Origin: Salirhabdus salicampi
Lineage (GTDB): Bacteria > Bacillota > Bacilli > Bacillales > Alkalibacillaceae
Assembly (NCBI RefSeq): GCF_024259515.1
Contig: NZ_JANBWE010000003.1
Coordinates: forward strand, 62,001-126,000
DNA length: 64,000 bases
Reading direction: 5' to 3'
In this document: positions 37,701-45,608 of the stretch, one piece after another
Layout: each line of letters opens with the position of its first letter
Position numbering within the stretch: position 1 is the first letter of the stretch
Made by a program: the position numbers and the translations under genes
Notes under the pieces: model-generated
What the model saw: the letters and a program-made list of their open reading frames with translations, nothing else
What the model was told of the DNA's origin: nothing
Databases searched by the model: none

Positions 37701-40700
37701 ACACAATTACAATATGATCTCGTTGGAAATGTAATTGCTGAAACGAACCCGTTAGGAGAAACAACAACTTATGAATACGATGCTTATGGTAACCGTACAG
37801 CTGTCATTGATGCGCAAGGAGATAAGACATCGTATCAATATGATGCCCTTCAACGCTTAATAAAAGTTACAGATGCGTTAGGACAATCTATATCTTATTC
37901 ATACGATGCAGTAGGAAATACAACCAAAATTATAGATCGGGAAGGTTATGTAACGAAACTGGCTTATGACGATGAATATAACTTGAAAGCTGTAACAGAT
38001 AAGGCGGGAGAAGTGTGGAAGTATGATTATGATCGTTATGACCAACTAACATCTATAACAAACCCACACGAAAATAAAATTCAGTTCTCTTATAATCAAT
38101 TAGGGGACATTACATCTGTTACAAATGAAAATGGTGCAACAACAACTTATTCTTATGATAAAGTAGGACAGCTGATCAAAACGATAGATCCTCTTCAATA
38201 TACAGAGGCTTACGAATATGACCCTGCGGGGAATCTGGTTCGTTACGTCGATCAAGAGGGCAATGCGCATCGATATGTATATGATGCTGTGCATAGGCTG
38301 ATTAAGGAAGAAGACCCTAATGGGTACGCAACTACATATACTTATGATGCAGTAGGAAATATAACGACAATAACGGATGCAGAAGGGAATCAAACGAAAT
38401 TCACCTACGATAAGTTAGGGAACGTAGAAACGATCATTGACGCATTGGGTGAAATGATCACTTACAACTATGATGCTATGGGCCAACCCACAAATATGAT
38501 AGATGCGAATGGAAATGAAACGAAGTGGGAATATGATGAAGTCGGTCAGCTAGTAAAAGAAATAAGTGCACGGGGAAGTGTACATCAATATATTTATGAT
38601 TCCATTGGAAATTTGAAAAAGGAAATAGATCCTATAGGAAATGAGATTACGTACACGTATAACAAACGACAAGAGCTTACGAATATAGACCTAGGAAATG
38701 AACAGTTATCCTATTCATATGATCCAAATGGAAATATGGTTAGAGCAGCTAGTCCTGCTGTAACCGAAACGTACAAATATGACGCTTTAAGCCGGATTAC
38801 ATCTATTCAAGAATCTAAGTTTAACAAGTCTGTACAACTTGAATATGATGCAGTTGGGAATCAAACGAAATTAATTGATCCAGAAGACCGAGTTTTTCTC
38901 TATCAATATAACAATCGTAATGAAGTTACGTCGTTCACTGATCCTGATGAGAATGAGACAACCTTTACGTATAATGGACTCGGAGATCCTTTATCTATCG
39001 TTAGACCAAATGGTGTTACATCAACATATGAATATGATGCAAACGGACAGCTCGAATTACTTCGTCATAAAGGAGAAAAGTACGAATCTTCCTACCAATA
39101 TACGTATGATAAAGTAGGAAATCGTCTCTCAATTCTAGAAGAAGATGGTGCAACAACTACTTTTGCTTATGATGATGTCTACCGCCTAAAAGAAGCTATA
39201 TATCCGAAAGGAAAAAATGAATCTATACGTAATGCGTCTTATACACCACCTAATGAGAAGAAGAAAGATACTTCAAAACAATCGGACCCAACTAACAAAC
39301 AGGAAGGAGAAATATTGGATCAATCAAATGAAGATTCCAATGAAGAAGACACGTTAGAGGAACCAGTTCAAGATCAGGAAATTGATGACGAAGATGAAGT
39401 AATTTCTACTGAAGTAGATGAAACGTCCACTGTAAACGGTGAAGATAATGTTGAATCAACGATTGATGAAGAGTCCTACTCAGACGAAGAAGGTCAAGAG
39501 ATAGATCAAATTGAGGGCGCTTTATCTGAGCCAACATTAGAGGCAGCAAATGAATCGAATGAGAATGATGTAGAGGAACCGAAGCAAGGATTGGTATCGA
39601 AGACATTAGAAGGGGTTAAAATCTTCTTCAAGAGTGTTGGGAACTTCTTTCAAAATATGTGGAAAAATGTATTTCAATTTTTTACTATAACTGTATCAGC
39701 CGAAAACAAGGGGCCAAAAGCTCATAACGGGAAAAATAAAAATCAATCAAACCAATCTAATAAAGAGGACAGTGAACAAAAGCAAAAGAAACAAGGGAAA
39801 GAACAGGATGTAAATGAAGAAGATAAAAGGAAGAATCAAGGGAAAGAGAATAAACCGAAACAAAACCGAGAAACGACGAAGTGGAACAAGTTTTATACAG
39901 AGGACTCCAGCTATGAATCACCTGATTATGTGAAGAAGCCGATTGAGCGTGTCACCTATCAGTACGATGCAGTTGGGAACCGTATCCAGCAAAATGCAGA
40001 TGGGGACTTTACACAATATCATTACAATGAAGATAACCAACTAGTTCAAGTAAATGACCATAATTATTATTATGATCAGAATGGTAATCTCATAGAAAAA
40101 GCGTCTGAAACAGGTACGATAAAATATGAATATACAACAGACAATCGCTTACAAGGTGTTTATTATGCTGATGGGTCACAAGTAGAGTATGAGTACGATG
40201 CGTTACGCCGTAAAGTTTCACGTCATGAAACAGAGTATGACATTAACAAACTATCGAATGGTATAGGCCAAGGTCCTATTAACGCCATCGATCGAGGTCA
40301 AGGGAAAAAGAATGGTTTGAAAAAGCGATATGAAAGTGCTACATTCCATGAGTCTACTCACTATTTATATAATGGAAGTACATTATTAAATGAATATGGC
40401 GAAAATGGACAACCAATAGCTCAATACTATAGTTCCGGTGACCAAATGTTAGCAAGAAAGATGTTTGGCTTCCATGGTCGTAAACAAGCAGGTTATGAAG
40501 GCAACATACGAACACGTGGTGGATTAATGTACTATCAGGAAGATGCTCTAGGTAATGTAATGGATGTTACAGACCGAATTGGCGAACTCGTCATGAAGTA
40601 TCGTTATGATGCATTTGGAAACATGTTTAACGAAATGGCAGCCCCTTTTAATGCACACGGATATACAGGAAAAGCGTATGACGCTAAAGCGGGATTAATG

Positions 40701-41903
40701 GACTACGCAACGAGATGGTATAGTCCTAGTGAAGGAAGATTTACAACAAAAGATACGTTCACAGGATGGACTGATTTACCGGCAAGTACAAACCGATACA
40801 CATATACACATAACAACCCTGCAACATACACAGATCCAACAGGTAGATGCCTAATTATAGATCCTGATTCATATGAGTGTGTTCCTCCAGGATATGGTGG
40901 AGGTACAGGTTCGGGCGATGATTCAGGAGATACAGGCGGGGGTGCAAATCCAGGAAGTGGAGGAGGAAGTACACCTCAACCAACACCGACACCAGCACCT
41001 GAGCCAGATCCACAACCCGAACCAACGCCGGCACCACCAACACCAGAAGAAATACGGGCAGAGCGAAGTGCGTCCTTTAATCTTATGGCGGGCTCAACGC
41101 CAACCGCATACAGTGGTTCCTATGGTTATAATCAAAACTGGGTCGGCTCCAGTATTCAAACATCAAGAAAAGCCACATCGTATGGATATAGTCGTAACAC
41201 GGTTAAGCCAAAAGCCGAAACCGTAACGAAGCCGAAACAGAAAAAAAAGAAAAAAGGGTTCTTTAGTAAAATTGCTTCATCTGTTAAGAAGACCGTAAAA
41301 AAGGCGGCCCCGGCCATTTCAACAGGGTTAGATCTAATACCTGTCGTTAGTAATGTGAAAAGTGGCGTAGAAGTGATCACTGGACGAGACCTCGTCACAG
41401 GTGAACAACTGACCCCAGCCGTACGGGCAGCCACAGCAGCAAGCGTATTCACAGGCGGAACAACAAAAGTCGCAGCAAAGACAGCACTAAAAGCAGGATC
41501 AAAGCTGTCGAAGACGAAGAGTGCTAAGGGTACTAGAGAAGCTAATTTAAAGAAACAAGGGTTTCAAGATCACCATATCATTAGTGACAAAAATAAGTTG
41601 ACAAAAAATCACGAGTTGCTAGATGCAGCTGGATATGATTTGCAGTCTCGAAATAATAAAATGTTTTTACCGACCAATGAGTCCTTGCATCCCACAAGAA
41701 GTATTCATAAAGGGAGACATACTAATAGAGTTAGTGAAAATTTAGCAAATCAAATGGATGAAGTTCTTGAGTATGGTAGAGCAAATGGGTGGATTCAACA
41801 ACAATATAACGATGCTCTTCGTGGTATAATAAGTGGGGAGAGACAGTTGTTAAGAGATGGCAGTAGAGCTTTAAATAAAAATAAACGCCCTTGGGCTAAT
41901 TAA
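34743..41903 (+). CDS. Giant secreted RHS/YD-repeat polymorphic toxin with C-terminal AHH-type nuclease
   Basis: The 2,386-residue protein starts at a TTG with AAGGAG six bases upstream. It has a signal peptide (1-34), a DUF6531-like domain (~95-170), some forty YD repeats (~230-1490), an acidic and lysine-rich disordered insert (~1490-1736) that contains a hydrophobic/amphipathic stretch (~1625-1653), more repeats, the conserved RHS core ending YTDPTGR (~2034), a Gly/Pro-rich linker, a pre-toxin segment (LIPVVSNVKSGVEVITGRDL, ~2198) and a C-terminal nuclease (~2270-2386) with DHHIIS, LLDAAGYDL and HKGRHT, the pattern of AHH nucleases of the HNH/EndoVII group. It is WapA-like: a shell delivers the toxic tip to neighbouring cells. 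An immunity gene follows and a c-di-GMP riboswitch precedes it. Confidence 0.93.
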   Translation: MKRLLYKTFICFLAFLLIATSFVPGLNKLNVNAATPEIFFGPGLDAWLPQPGGPPSGTDNFSALASSGERRDPSQPPQMWGVEPSDLPEELQSTYLNEFVRLPQGDVYYQADDFILPSYGFPITIQRLYQSKHQNDKSAFGYGWNFPYAHSIEMFEDFNISEFRPDGTVVNYIYHQEDEELMVDEYDGDESIYYPLDEGYYTTEGNDVAELKRVSKDEYEVEMPNGTVYTFYGYKASWRENADPKAGKITAIHDRQGNEVSISYDHSGNITSISSDDGRKLTFQYDNGLITSMTNPLGQQTTYTYDNDLLQTVTYPDGTLETYTYKNGKLVSITRSGEGTYEISYNGGQVTKVLHEGDYLYHYSYQGNKIEETNGEGAKTTYYYNEEQIAKKVAPNGDVYQYHYDDQQRLEEVVGPDETVTYAYDANHHITNTVSSLGEETSVTYDDQLNLPIKTEDEIGNIWRRQYDEAGNLIELTYPQGSKEFFEYDARGLLTKTINGDKHETNYEYDQYGQLSKMVDPKGNVTKYKYNEVGQLIEYTLPNGAATHYEYDERNRLLKVTDTKSQVIEYKYDGHGRLVEEKLPNGSSTRYTYNKKGQVVEKLAPNDATFAYEYDAMGQLTRIEGPSRYYVQYEYDDLGRLVHTTGNGIMEESFEYDSLNNVTTHTTPYETWSYEYNQQGLITEIYRDDTLFTTYRYDKNGFPKEVIDVDGNTFTLEHDSVGRLLRSVEPNGAETKYEYNDFGNVTKEENALGDVTRYEYNALQQLTKVIGPDGEETTYTYDALGNVLSIIDPLGYITTFSYDGLGQLISETDANGKETTYSYNELGLMDSFTTQSGQIYQFHYDDMGNVIKVTNPLNNSESFTYDERNRITSTTNEAGYTTTFAYDDENNKVTITNPLKSKAVYTYNQEGLPVSFVDPNGNETKYVYDGWGRLVKVVDPFGEAYTYEYDSLDQLTKIVNPLEEVTTYEYNGIGQIESIVAPNGGITQLQYDLVGNVIAETNPLGETTTYEYDAYGNRTAVIDAQGDKTSYQYDALQRLIKVTDALGQSISYSYDAVGNTTKIIDREGYVTKLAYDDEYNLKAVTDKAGEVWKYDYDRYDQLTSITNPHENKIQFSYNQLGDITSVTNENGATTTYSYDKVGQLIKTIDPLQYTEAYEYDPAGNLVRYVDQEGNAHRYVYDAVHRLIKEEDPNGYATTYTYDAVGNITTITDAEGNQTKFTYDKLGNVETIIDALGEMITYNYDAMGQPTNMIDANGNETKWEYDEVGQLVKEISARGSVHQYIYDSIGNLKKEIDPIGNEITYTYNKRQELTNIDLGNEQLSYSYDPNGNMVRAASPAVTETYKYDALSRITSIQESKFNKSVQLEYDAVGNQTKLIDPEDRVFLYQYNNRNEVTSFTDPDENETTFTYNGLGDPLSIVRPNGVTSTYEYDANGQLELLRHKGEKYESSYQYTYDKVGNRLSILEEDGATTTFAYDDVYRLKEAIYPKGKNESIRNASYTPPNEKKKDTSKQSDPTNKQEGEILDQSNEDSNEEDTLEEPVQDQEIDDEDEVISTEVDETSTVNGEDNVESTIDEESYSDEEGQEIDQIEGALSEPTLEAANESNENDVEEPKQGLVSKTLEGVKIFFKSVGNFFQNMWKNVFQFFTITVSAENKGPKAHNGKNKNQSNQSNKEDSEQKQKKQGKEQDVNEEDKRKNQGKENKPKQNRETTKWNKFYTEDSSYESPDYVKKPIERVTYQYDAVGNRIQQNADGDFTQYHYNEDNQLVQVNDHNYYYDQNGNLIEKASETGTIKYEYTTDNRLQGVYYADGSQVEYEYDALRRKVSRHETEYDINKLSNGIGQGPINAIDRGQGKKNGLKKRYESATFHESTHYLYNGSTLLNEYGENGQPIAQYYSSGDQMLARKMFGFHGRKQAGYEGNIRTRGGLMYYQEDALGNVMDVTDRIGELVMKYRYDAFGNMFNEMAAPFNAHGYTGKAYDAKAGLMDYATRWYSPSEGRFTTKDTFTGWTDLPASTNRYTYTHNNPATYTDPTGRCLIIDPDSYECVPPGYGGGTGSGDDSGDTGGGANPGSGGGSTPQPTPTPAPEPDPQPEPTPAPPTPEEIRAERSASFNLMAGSTPTAYSGSYGYNQNWVGSSIQTSRKATSYGYSRNTVKPKAETVTKPKQKKKKKGFFSKIASSVKKTVKKAAPAISTGLDLIPVVSNVKSGVEVITGRDLVTGEQLTPAVRAATAASVFTGGTTKVAAKTALKAGSKLSKTKSAKGTREANLKKQGFQDHHIISDKNKLTKNHELLDAAGYDLQSRNNKMFLPTNESLHPTRSIHKGRHTNRVSENLANQMDEVLEYGRANGWIQQQYNDALRGIISGERQLLRDGSRALNKNKRPWAN

Positions 41904-41919
41904 TAATGAGGTGATATAC

Positions 41920-42456
41920 TTGTTATGGATATGGTCTGTTCCGGAGGATTTTCCAAATAAAAGAATAGGTGAATATGTAAAAGGTAGCGGTACTGATAGA
42001 TTTATTTTTAGAGAGGGAAGAGAGTTAACTGAGCAAATAGTTCCCCCAAAAATTGTATTTGAATGTTTAGAAAAGCACCTATATGATGTATTACCGAATA
42101 GTGGACTATTGCTGATAGTTTCAAAAAAAATAGTAGAAATTCTAGCAGAAATTTGTCCTCAAGATATTCAGGTATTTGAAGCAAATGTTTATATAGGGGA
42201 AAATAAAATCCCTAATTACTACCTTTTAAATATAGTAAATGCTGTTGAGGTAGTAGATAAAAGTAAATCAGAATATACTACAATTAAAGGAACTGATGCA
42301 ATTCTGAACTTTAAGAAGATAGTATATAAATTTGACGTTTTACCAAACAATCATCATATAGTTAGAAACCTTGATTATAAGTCTCATGTCCTTGTATCTG
42401 ATGTTCTTAAAGAGGTTTTTGAAAGAAATAATATTAAAGGTGTTCAGTTTACTTAA
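41920..42456 (+). CDS. Probable Imm11-family immunity protein
   Basis: The 178-residue protein follows the rhs stop by 16 bases. It resembles the Imm11/DUF1629 pattern: VSKKIVEILAEICPQDIQVF, YLLNIVNAVEVVDKSKSEY and a C-terminal LVSDVLKEVFERNNIKGVQF. I choose the TTG at 41920 because AGGTGAT (41909-41915) is the best Shine-Dalgarno; the GTG at 41911 overlaps it. By position it should neutralise the AHH nuclease tip of the rhs gene. The family call is from motif memory; the pairing is inference from synteny. Confidence 0.75.
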   Translation: MLWIWSVPEDFPNKRIGEYVKGSGTDRFIFREGRELTEQIVPPKIVFECLEKHLYDVLPNSGLLLIVSKKIVEILAEICPQDIQVFEANVYIGENKIPNYYLLNIVNAVEVVDKSKSEYTTIKGTDAILNFKKIVYKFDVLPNNHHIVRNLDYKSHVLVSDVLKEVFERNNIKGVQFT

Positions 42457-42464
42457 AGTTATGT

Positions 42465-42500
42465 ACCTTGATTGGCTATTAGCCTTTCAAGGTTTTTTCA
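42465..42500 (+). terminator. Terminator of the rhs-immunity operon
   Basis: ACCTTGA pairs with TCAAGGT, with an inner GGCT-ATT-AGCC stem, followed by six T. Confidence 0.88.
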
Positions 42501-42974
42501 TTTTTATAAGTTTTATGGTTAAACAATTATTTAGTATTTGAATCAAAAACTAATGATGGTAACTAGAATTTACGAGAATGGTTGCAGTGACATTTAAATA
42601 TAATGACCACACTTACTACTTGATTTAAATTCACACAATAGAATAACAAAGAGCGTAGTGATTAATAACGAAATAAACTTGTATCATAAGAAAATGAATG
42701 AATCAATAAAAGGTAAGGTTTTATGTTTGGTGAAAATTAAATAATGCTTATGTGAAATTCATAACTCATGAAGGTTGTACCATCATGGAGTATTGTTTTA
42801 ATACTTGGAAGGAATGAACAAGTGTGAGAATTGGTCGATATGACATTTTATATGGCAGGGGTAGTTATGACATGGATTGGCTAACAAACTAACGAGAATG
42901 ACAAAGCTCGTGGCGATAAACAATAGGTAACGTGAAAGAGAGTTGTTTTATTGCCTTGGCATTTAAATTTTGGG
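42501..42974. other. Non-coding stretch, probably the left flank of the mobile unit
   Basis: No gene recognised. ACGAGAATG occurs twice (near 42571 and 42892), and ACAAAGAGCGTAGTGAT (near 42647) resembles ACAAAGCTCGTGGCGAT (near 42900), so imperfect repeats are present. They may be recombinase arms or old insertion scars. Confidence 0.4.
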
Positions 42975-43004
42975 TTGTATATTTACTAGAGACGGTCGTA
43001 TAAT
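42975..43004 (+). promoter_or_regulatory. Promoter of the serine recombinase
   Basis: TTGTAT (-35) and a perfect TATAAT (-10, 42999-43004) are separated by 18 bp. Confidence 0.7.
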
Positions 43005-43025
43005 ACTCGCTATTCGTTTAAAAAG

Positions 43026-43053
43026 CGTTACATAAATTTTAATTTCCGTAACG
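43026..43053. repeat. Inverted repeat CGTTAC-N15-CGTAACG upstream of the recombinase
   Basis: CGTTAC (43026-43031) and CGTAACG (43047-43053) face each other just before the ribosome site. The second unit has the same repeat with identical spacing (46706-46733), although the bases between differ. It could be an operator or the recombinase crossover/binding site. Confidence 0.65.
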
Positions 43054-43066
43054 GGAGGGTGAAAAG

Positions 43067-43843
43067 TTGAACGTTGTTGGGTATATACGAGTCTCCACTC
43101 AAGGACAAGCAAGAGATGGATATAGCTTGAAATATCAAGAAGATGAAATCAATGCATACTGTGAAGAAGAGGGTTTTAACTTGATACATATTTTTAGAGA
43201 TGAAGGAATTAGTGGCGCAAAACTGAATGAAGAAGCATTAGAAATTGATAGGGTGGGCTTACAGGAAATGTTGGCTCACCTTTCGTCTGTCCAAATTGAT
43301 TATGTGGTGGTGCTGAATACAAGCCGATTATGGCGGTCAGACATTGTAAAGGTGTTGATACAACGAGAGCTAAAGAAATATGGCTGTGATATTAAAAGCA
43401 TTGAACAGTCGTTTTACAGCATTCATAAAAGAGACCCAAACGACTTTTTGGTCAATGGATTAATGGAGTTATTAGACCAATACCAACGACTTGAAATAGC
43501 CATAAAACTAACGAAAGGCAGAAACAAGAAAGCAAAGGAAGGCGGATATGCAGGAGGAAGAGCGACATTTGGCTATACCAAACAAAAGGGTGAAAAAGAA
43601 CTAAAAATACATAACGGGCATGCAGAAGTAGTAAAAAGATTATTTCAACTTAAACAAAAATATAAGAAATGGTCACTGTCTAGGTTAGCAGAAGCATTAA
43701 ATGATGAAGGTTATCAAACAACTCAAGGTAAAGCATTTACGAAAGTACAAGTGAAGCGAATATTAGACCGAGAAAGTTTTTATCAAGGGATATATACATA
43801 CGGAAAAATAAAGGCAAATGGGAAACATGAAGCAATAATTTAA
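43067..43843 (+). CDS. Short serine recombinase (resolvase/invertase family)
   Basis: The 258-residue protein has an N-terminal resolvase domain (YIRVSTQGQARDGYS, catalytic serine S10; conserved NTSRLWRSD) and a recombinase domain (~170-258). Large serine recombinases continue with a zinc-ribbon/coiled-coil region; this one stops after KANGKHEAII. The second copy stops at the same place (GKHQAIL), so the short form is a stable property rather than a truncation. The TTG start follows GGAGGGTGA. An IS110 transposase gene follows after 147 bases. Its role may be regulation, resolution of cointegrates or site-specific insertion. Confidence 0.85.
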   Translation: MNVVGYIRVSTQGQARDGYSLKYQEDEINAYCEEEGFNLIHIFRDEGISGAKLNEEALEIDRVGLQEMLAHLSSVQIDYVVVLNTSRLWRSDIVKVLIQRELKKYGCDIKSIEQSFYSIHKRDPNDFLVNGLMELLDQYQRLEIAIKLTKGRNKKAKEGGYAGGRATFGYTKQKGEKELKIHNGHAEVVKRLFQLKQKYKKWSLSRLAEALNDEGYQTTQGKAFTKVQVKRILDRESFYQGIYTYGKIKANGKHEAII

Positions 43844-43894
43844 AAGGTTACTTAAAAAAGGGACTCATTTTCTTATAAGTTCTTATGAAACGAC

Positions 43895-43965
43895 GAAAAT
43901 GGATAGGCTTTCGTACCAATGCGCACCAATTGGTGAACGCTCGAACTAAGGTTGCCGGCATTTTC
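43895..43965 (+). ncRNA. Structured intergenic RNA, copy 1 (possible IS110 bridge RNA)
   Basis: GAAAATG (43895-43901) pairs with CATTTTC (43959-43965). Inside, GCG-CACCA-AT-TGGTG-AA-CGC (43921-43940) forms a hairpin. The single-stranded blocks ATGGATAGG, TTTCGTACC, ACGCTCGA and CTAAGGTTGCCG are shared with copy 2 while the stems change in a compensated way. It lies directly upstream of the IS110 gene, where IS110-group bridge RNAs are encoded. Confidence 0.65.
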
Positions 43966-43990
43966 ATTTAATTGAATAGGGGATGAGAAA

Positions 43991-45226
43991 ATGCATGAAA
44001 AACAGAAATACTTGTATGTTGGAGTAGACTTGCATAAGCAACACCATGTGGCAGTGGTCATTAATTGTTGGCAAGAGAAGCTAAAGGAAATAAAATTTGA
44101 AAATAAACCGTCTGCCTTCCCAACTTTTTTATTGGATATTGATAAACTAATAGAAGAAGGAATGACACCTGTATTTGGTTTAGAGGATGTAGGTGGATAT
44201 GGACGATCGTTAGCACAGTTTTTAACCGATCATGGACAGGTTGTCAAAGAAGTAAACCCAGATCTTTCATACGCTGAACGAAAAAGCCATATGACCACAC
44301 AAAAGAGTGATAGCTGGGATGCAGAATGTGTGGCACGCATTTTGTTGAACCAACTGAACCATTTGCCTGACGCGAAACCGAATGATTTATTTTGGTCAAT
44401 ACAACAATTGGTCACTAGAAGAAATGCATTAGTAAAGGCCCAAGGTGCTTTAAAGAACCAACTGCACATTCAATTGAACCATCACTATCCAAGCTATAAG
44501 AAATTTTTCTCGGAAGTAGATGGAAAAACAGCATTGGCGTTTTGGGGAAAATACCCTTCACCTTCATGTTTAGAAGGTGTGAGTATAAAACAATTAACCA
44601 ACTTTTTGTTAGAAGTGAGCAACAATACTTGTTCGGTGAAAAAAGCGAATAAAATATTTAAGTTAGTGAAAGAGGATGGGAATACAACAAAAGAACATCA
44701 AGAAACACGAGACTTTTTGGTAGAAAGCATTGTCCGTCACATTTTATTTGGAAAGCAGGAAATAGGCAAGGTGGAAAGAGAATTAAAAGACTTAATGAGA
44801 TTACTAGACTTTCAACTAGACTCTATGCCAGGAATTGACCTTGTGACAGCTTCCGCATTAATTGCCGAGATAGGTGATGTAAGACGTTTTCCAAATGCCA
44901 ACAAATTAGCACGATTTGCGGGAATTGCACCTGTTTACTTTGGTTCTGGTGGGAAAGGCAAGGAACAAAAAAGCAAACAGGGAAATCGGGCGTTACACGC
45001 TTTATTTTACAACTTGGCCGTGCAACAAGTGCAAGTAGCAAAGGGGAGTAAATTGCCAAGGAACCCAGTATTTTATGCATATTACCAACGAAAGCTTAAG
45101 GAAGGCAAAACAAAGGGACAAGCATTGGTTTGTATTATGAGAAGGCTTGTGAATATTATTTACGGTATGATGAAGTACAAAACAGCCTATGAAATGCCGA
45201 TAGTAATAGAGAAAGAAGTAGTTTAA
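43991..45226 (+). CDS. IS110-family DEDD transposase
   Basis: The 411-residue protein has the N-terminal RuvC-like DEDD domain (GVDLHKQHHVAVV, FGLEDVGGYG, KSDSWDAECVA) and the C-terminal Transposase_20 domain (SMPGIDLVTASALIAEIGD, RFAGIAPVYFGSGGKG, QGNRALHALFYN) with the catalytic serine region. IS110 enzymes use a bridge RNA to choose target and donor. The ATG at 43991 follows a weak GGGG. The copy looks intact and is therefore possibly active. Confidence 0.92.
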   Translation: MHEKQKYLYVGVDLHKQHHVAVVINCWQEKLKEIKFENKPSAFPTFLLDIDKLIEEGMTPVFGLEDVGGYGRSLAQFLTDHGQVVKEVNPDLSYAERKSHMTTQKSDSWDAECVARILLNQLNHLPDAKPNDLFWSIQQLVTRRNALVKAQGALKNQLHIQLNHHYPSYKKFFSEVDGKTALAFWGKYPSPSCLEGVSIKQLTNFLLEVSNNTCSVKKANKIFKLVKEDGNTTKEHQETRDFLVESIVRHILFGKQEIGKVERELKDLMRLLDFQLDSMPGIDLVTASALIAEIGDVRRFPNANKLARFAGIAPVYFGSGGKGKEQKSKQGNRALHALFYNLAVQQVQVAKGSKLPRNPVFYAYYQRKLKEGKTKGQALVCIMRRLVNIIYGMMKYKTAYEMPIVIEKEVV

Positions 45227-45280
45227 TAAGGTTATAAATTGGTTGTTTTTTTATTTATAGATTTTAAGATTACAACATAG

Positions 45281-45604
45281 GGTACAGGTAATGTAAAGAA
45301 TACAAGCCATACGGTATATACATTAAATGACCCAATTACAAGTGAAGTTAGATATGTTGGAAGAACAAAAAATGTTGATGCTCGTAAAGCAGCACATAAG
45401 AATACTGAAGATAAAAGTGATTTAGTGTTTACTCCTGCTAAACAAGGATTAACCTATCCTCAAGCTAGAGGGATAGAGCATACGTTGTTTAGAAATAATG
45501 GTGGTAAAGAAAATCTATTAAACAAAATTAATCCGATTAGTCCAATTAATCCAAGGAAATCGTTTTATTTGGATGAGGGAAATAAAGTCCTAAGATTGAG
45601 GTGA
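45281..45604 (+). pseudogene. Orphan toxin tip with a GIY-YIG-type nuclease fold
   Basis: A 107-codon frame after a TAG has no start codon and encodes HTVYTLNDPITSEVRYVGRT, KNVDARKAAH and ARGIEHTLFRNNGG, matching the GIY-YIG pattern (TVY..YVG, then R, H and E). It ends FYLDEGNKVLRLR. This is typical of a polymorphic-toxin C-terminus without its RHS shell. The IS110 gene ends 54 bases upstream. The next gene is its likely immunity partner. It could be re-expressed by recombination onto the upstream rhs gene. Confidence 0.7.
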
Positions 45605-45608
45605 GTAA

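Larger units (their letters stand above)
42975..45226 (+). mobile_element. Intact copy of a serine recombinase - structured RNA - IS110 transposase unit
   Basis: A promoter, a conserved inverted repeat, a short serine recombinase, a covarying intergenic RNA and an IS110-family DEDD transposase lie in one orientation. The same order recurs, diverged and broken, at 46706-48541. The true ends were not identified: the limits given are those of the promoter and the last stop codon. The unit separates rhs-imm11 from an orphan toxin tip, so it inserted into a toxin-cassette array. Confidence 0.7.

Noticed and set aside
36000-39200. Repetitive DNA in the rhs gene as a CRISPR-like or tandem repeat array
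   Set aside because: The periodicity comes from degenerate YD-repeat codons in one continuous frame, with no exact repeats or spacers.
39406-41226. Several alternative-frame open frames within rhs (for example 40855-41043, 40873-41226)
   Set aside because: They are shadows caused by low-complexity coding sequence of the RHS insert and Gly/Pro linker, and lack their own ribosome sites.
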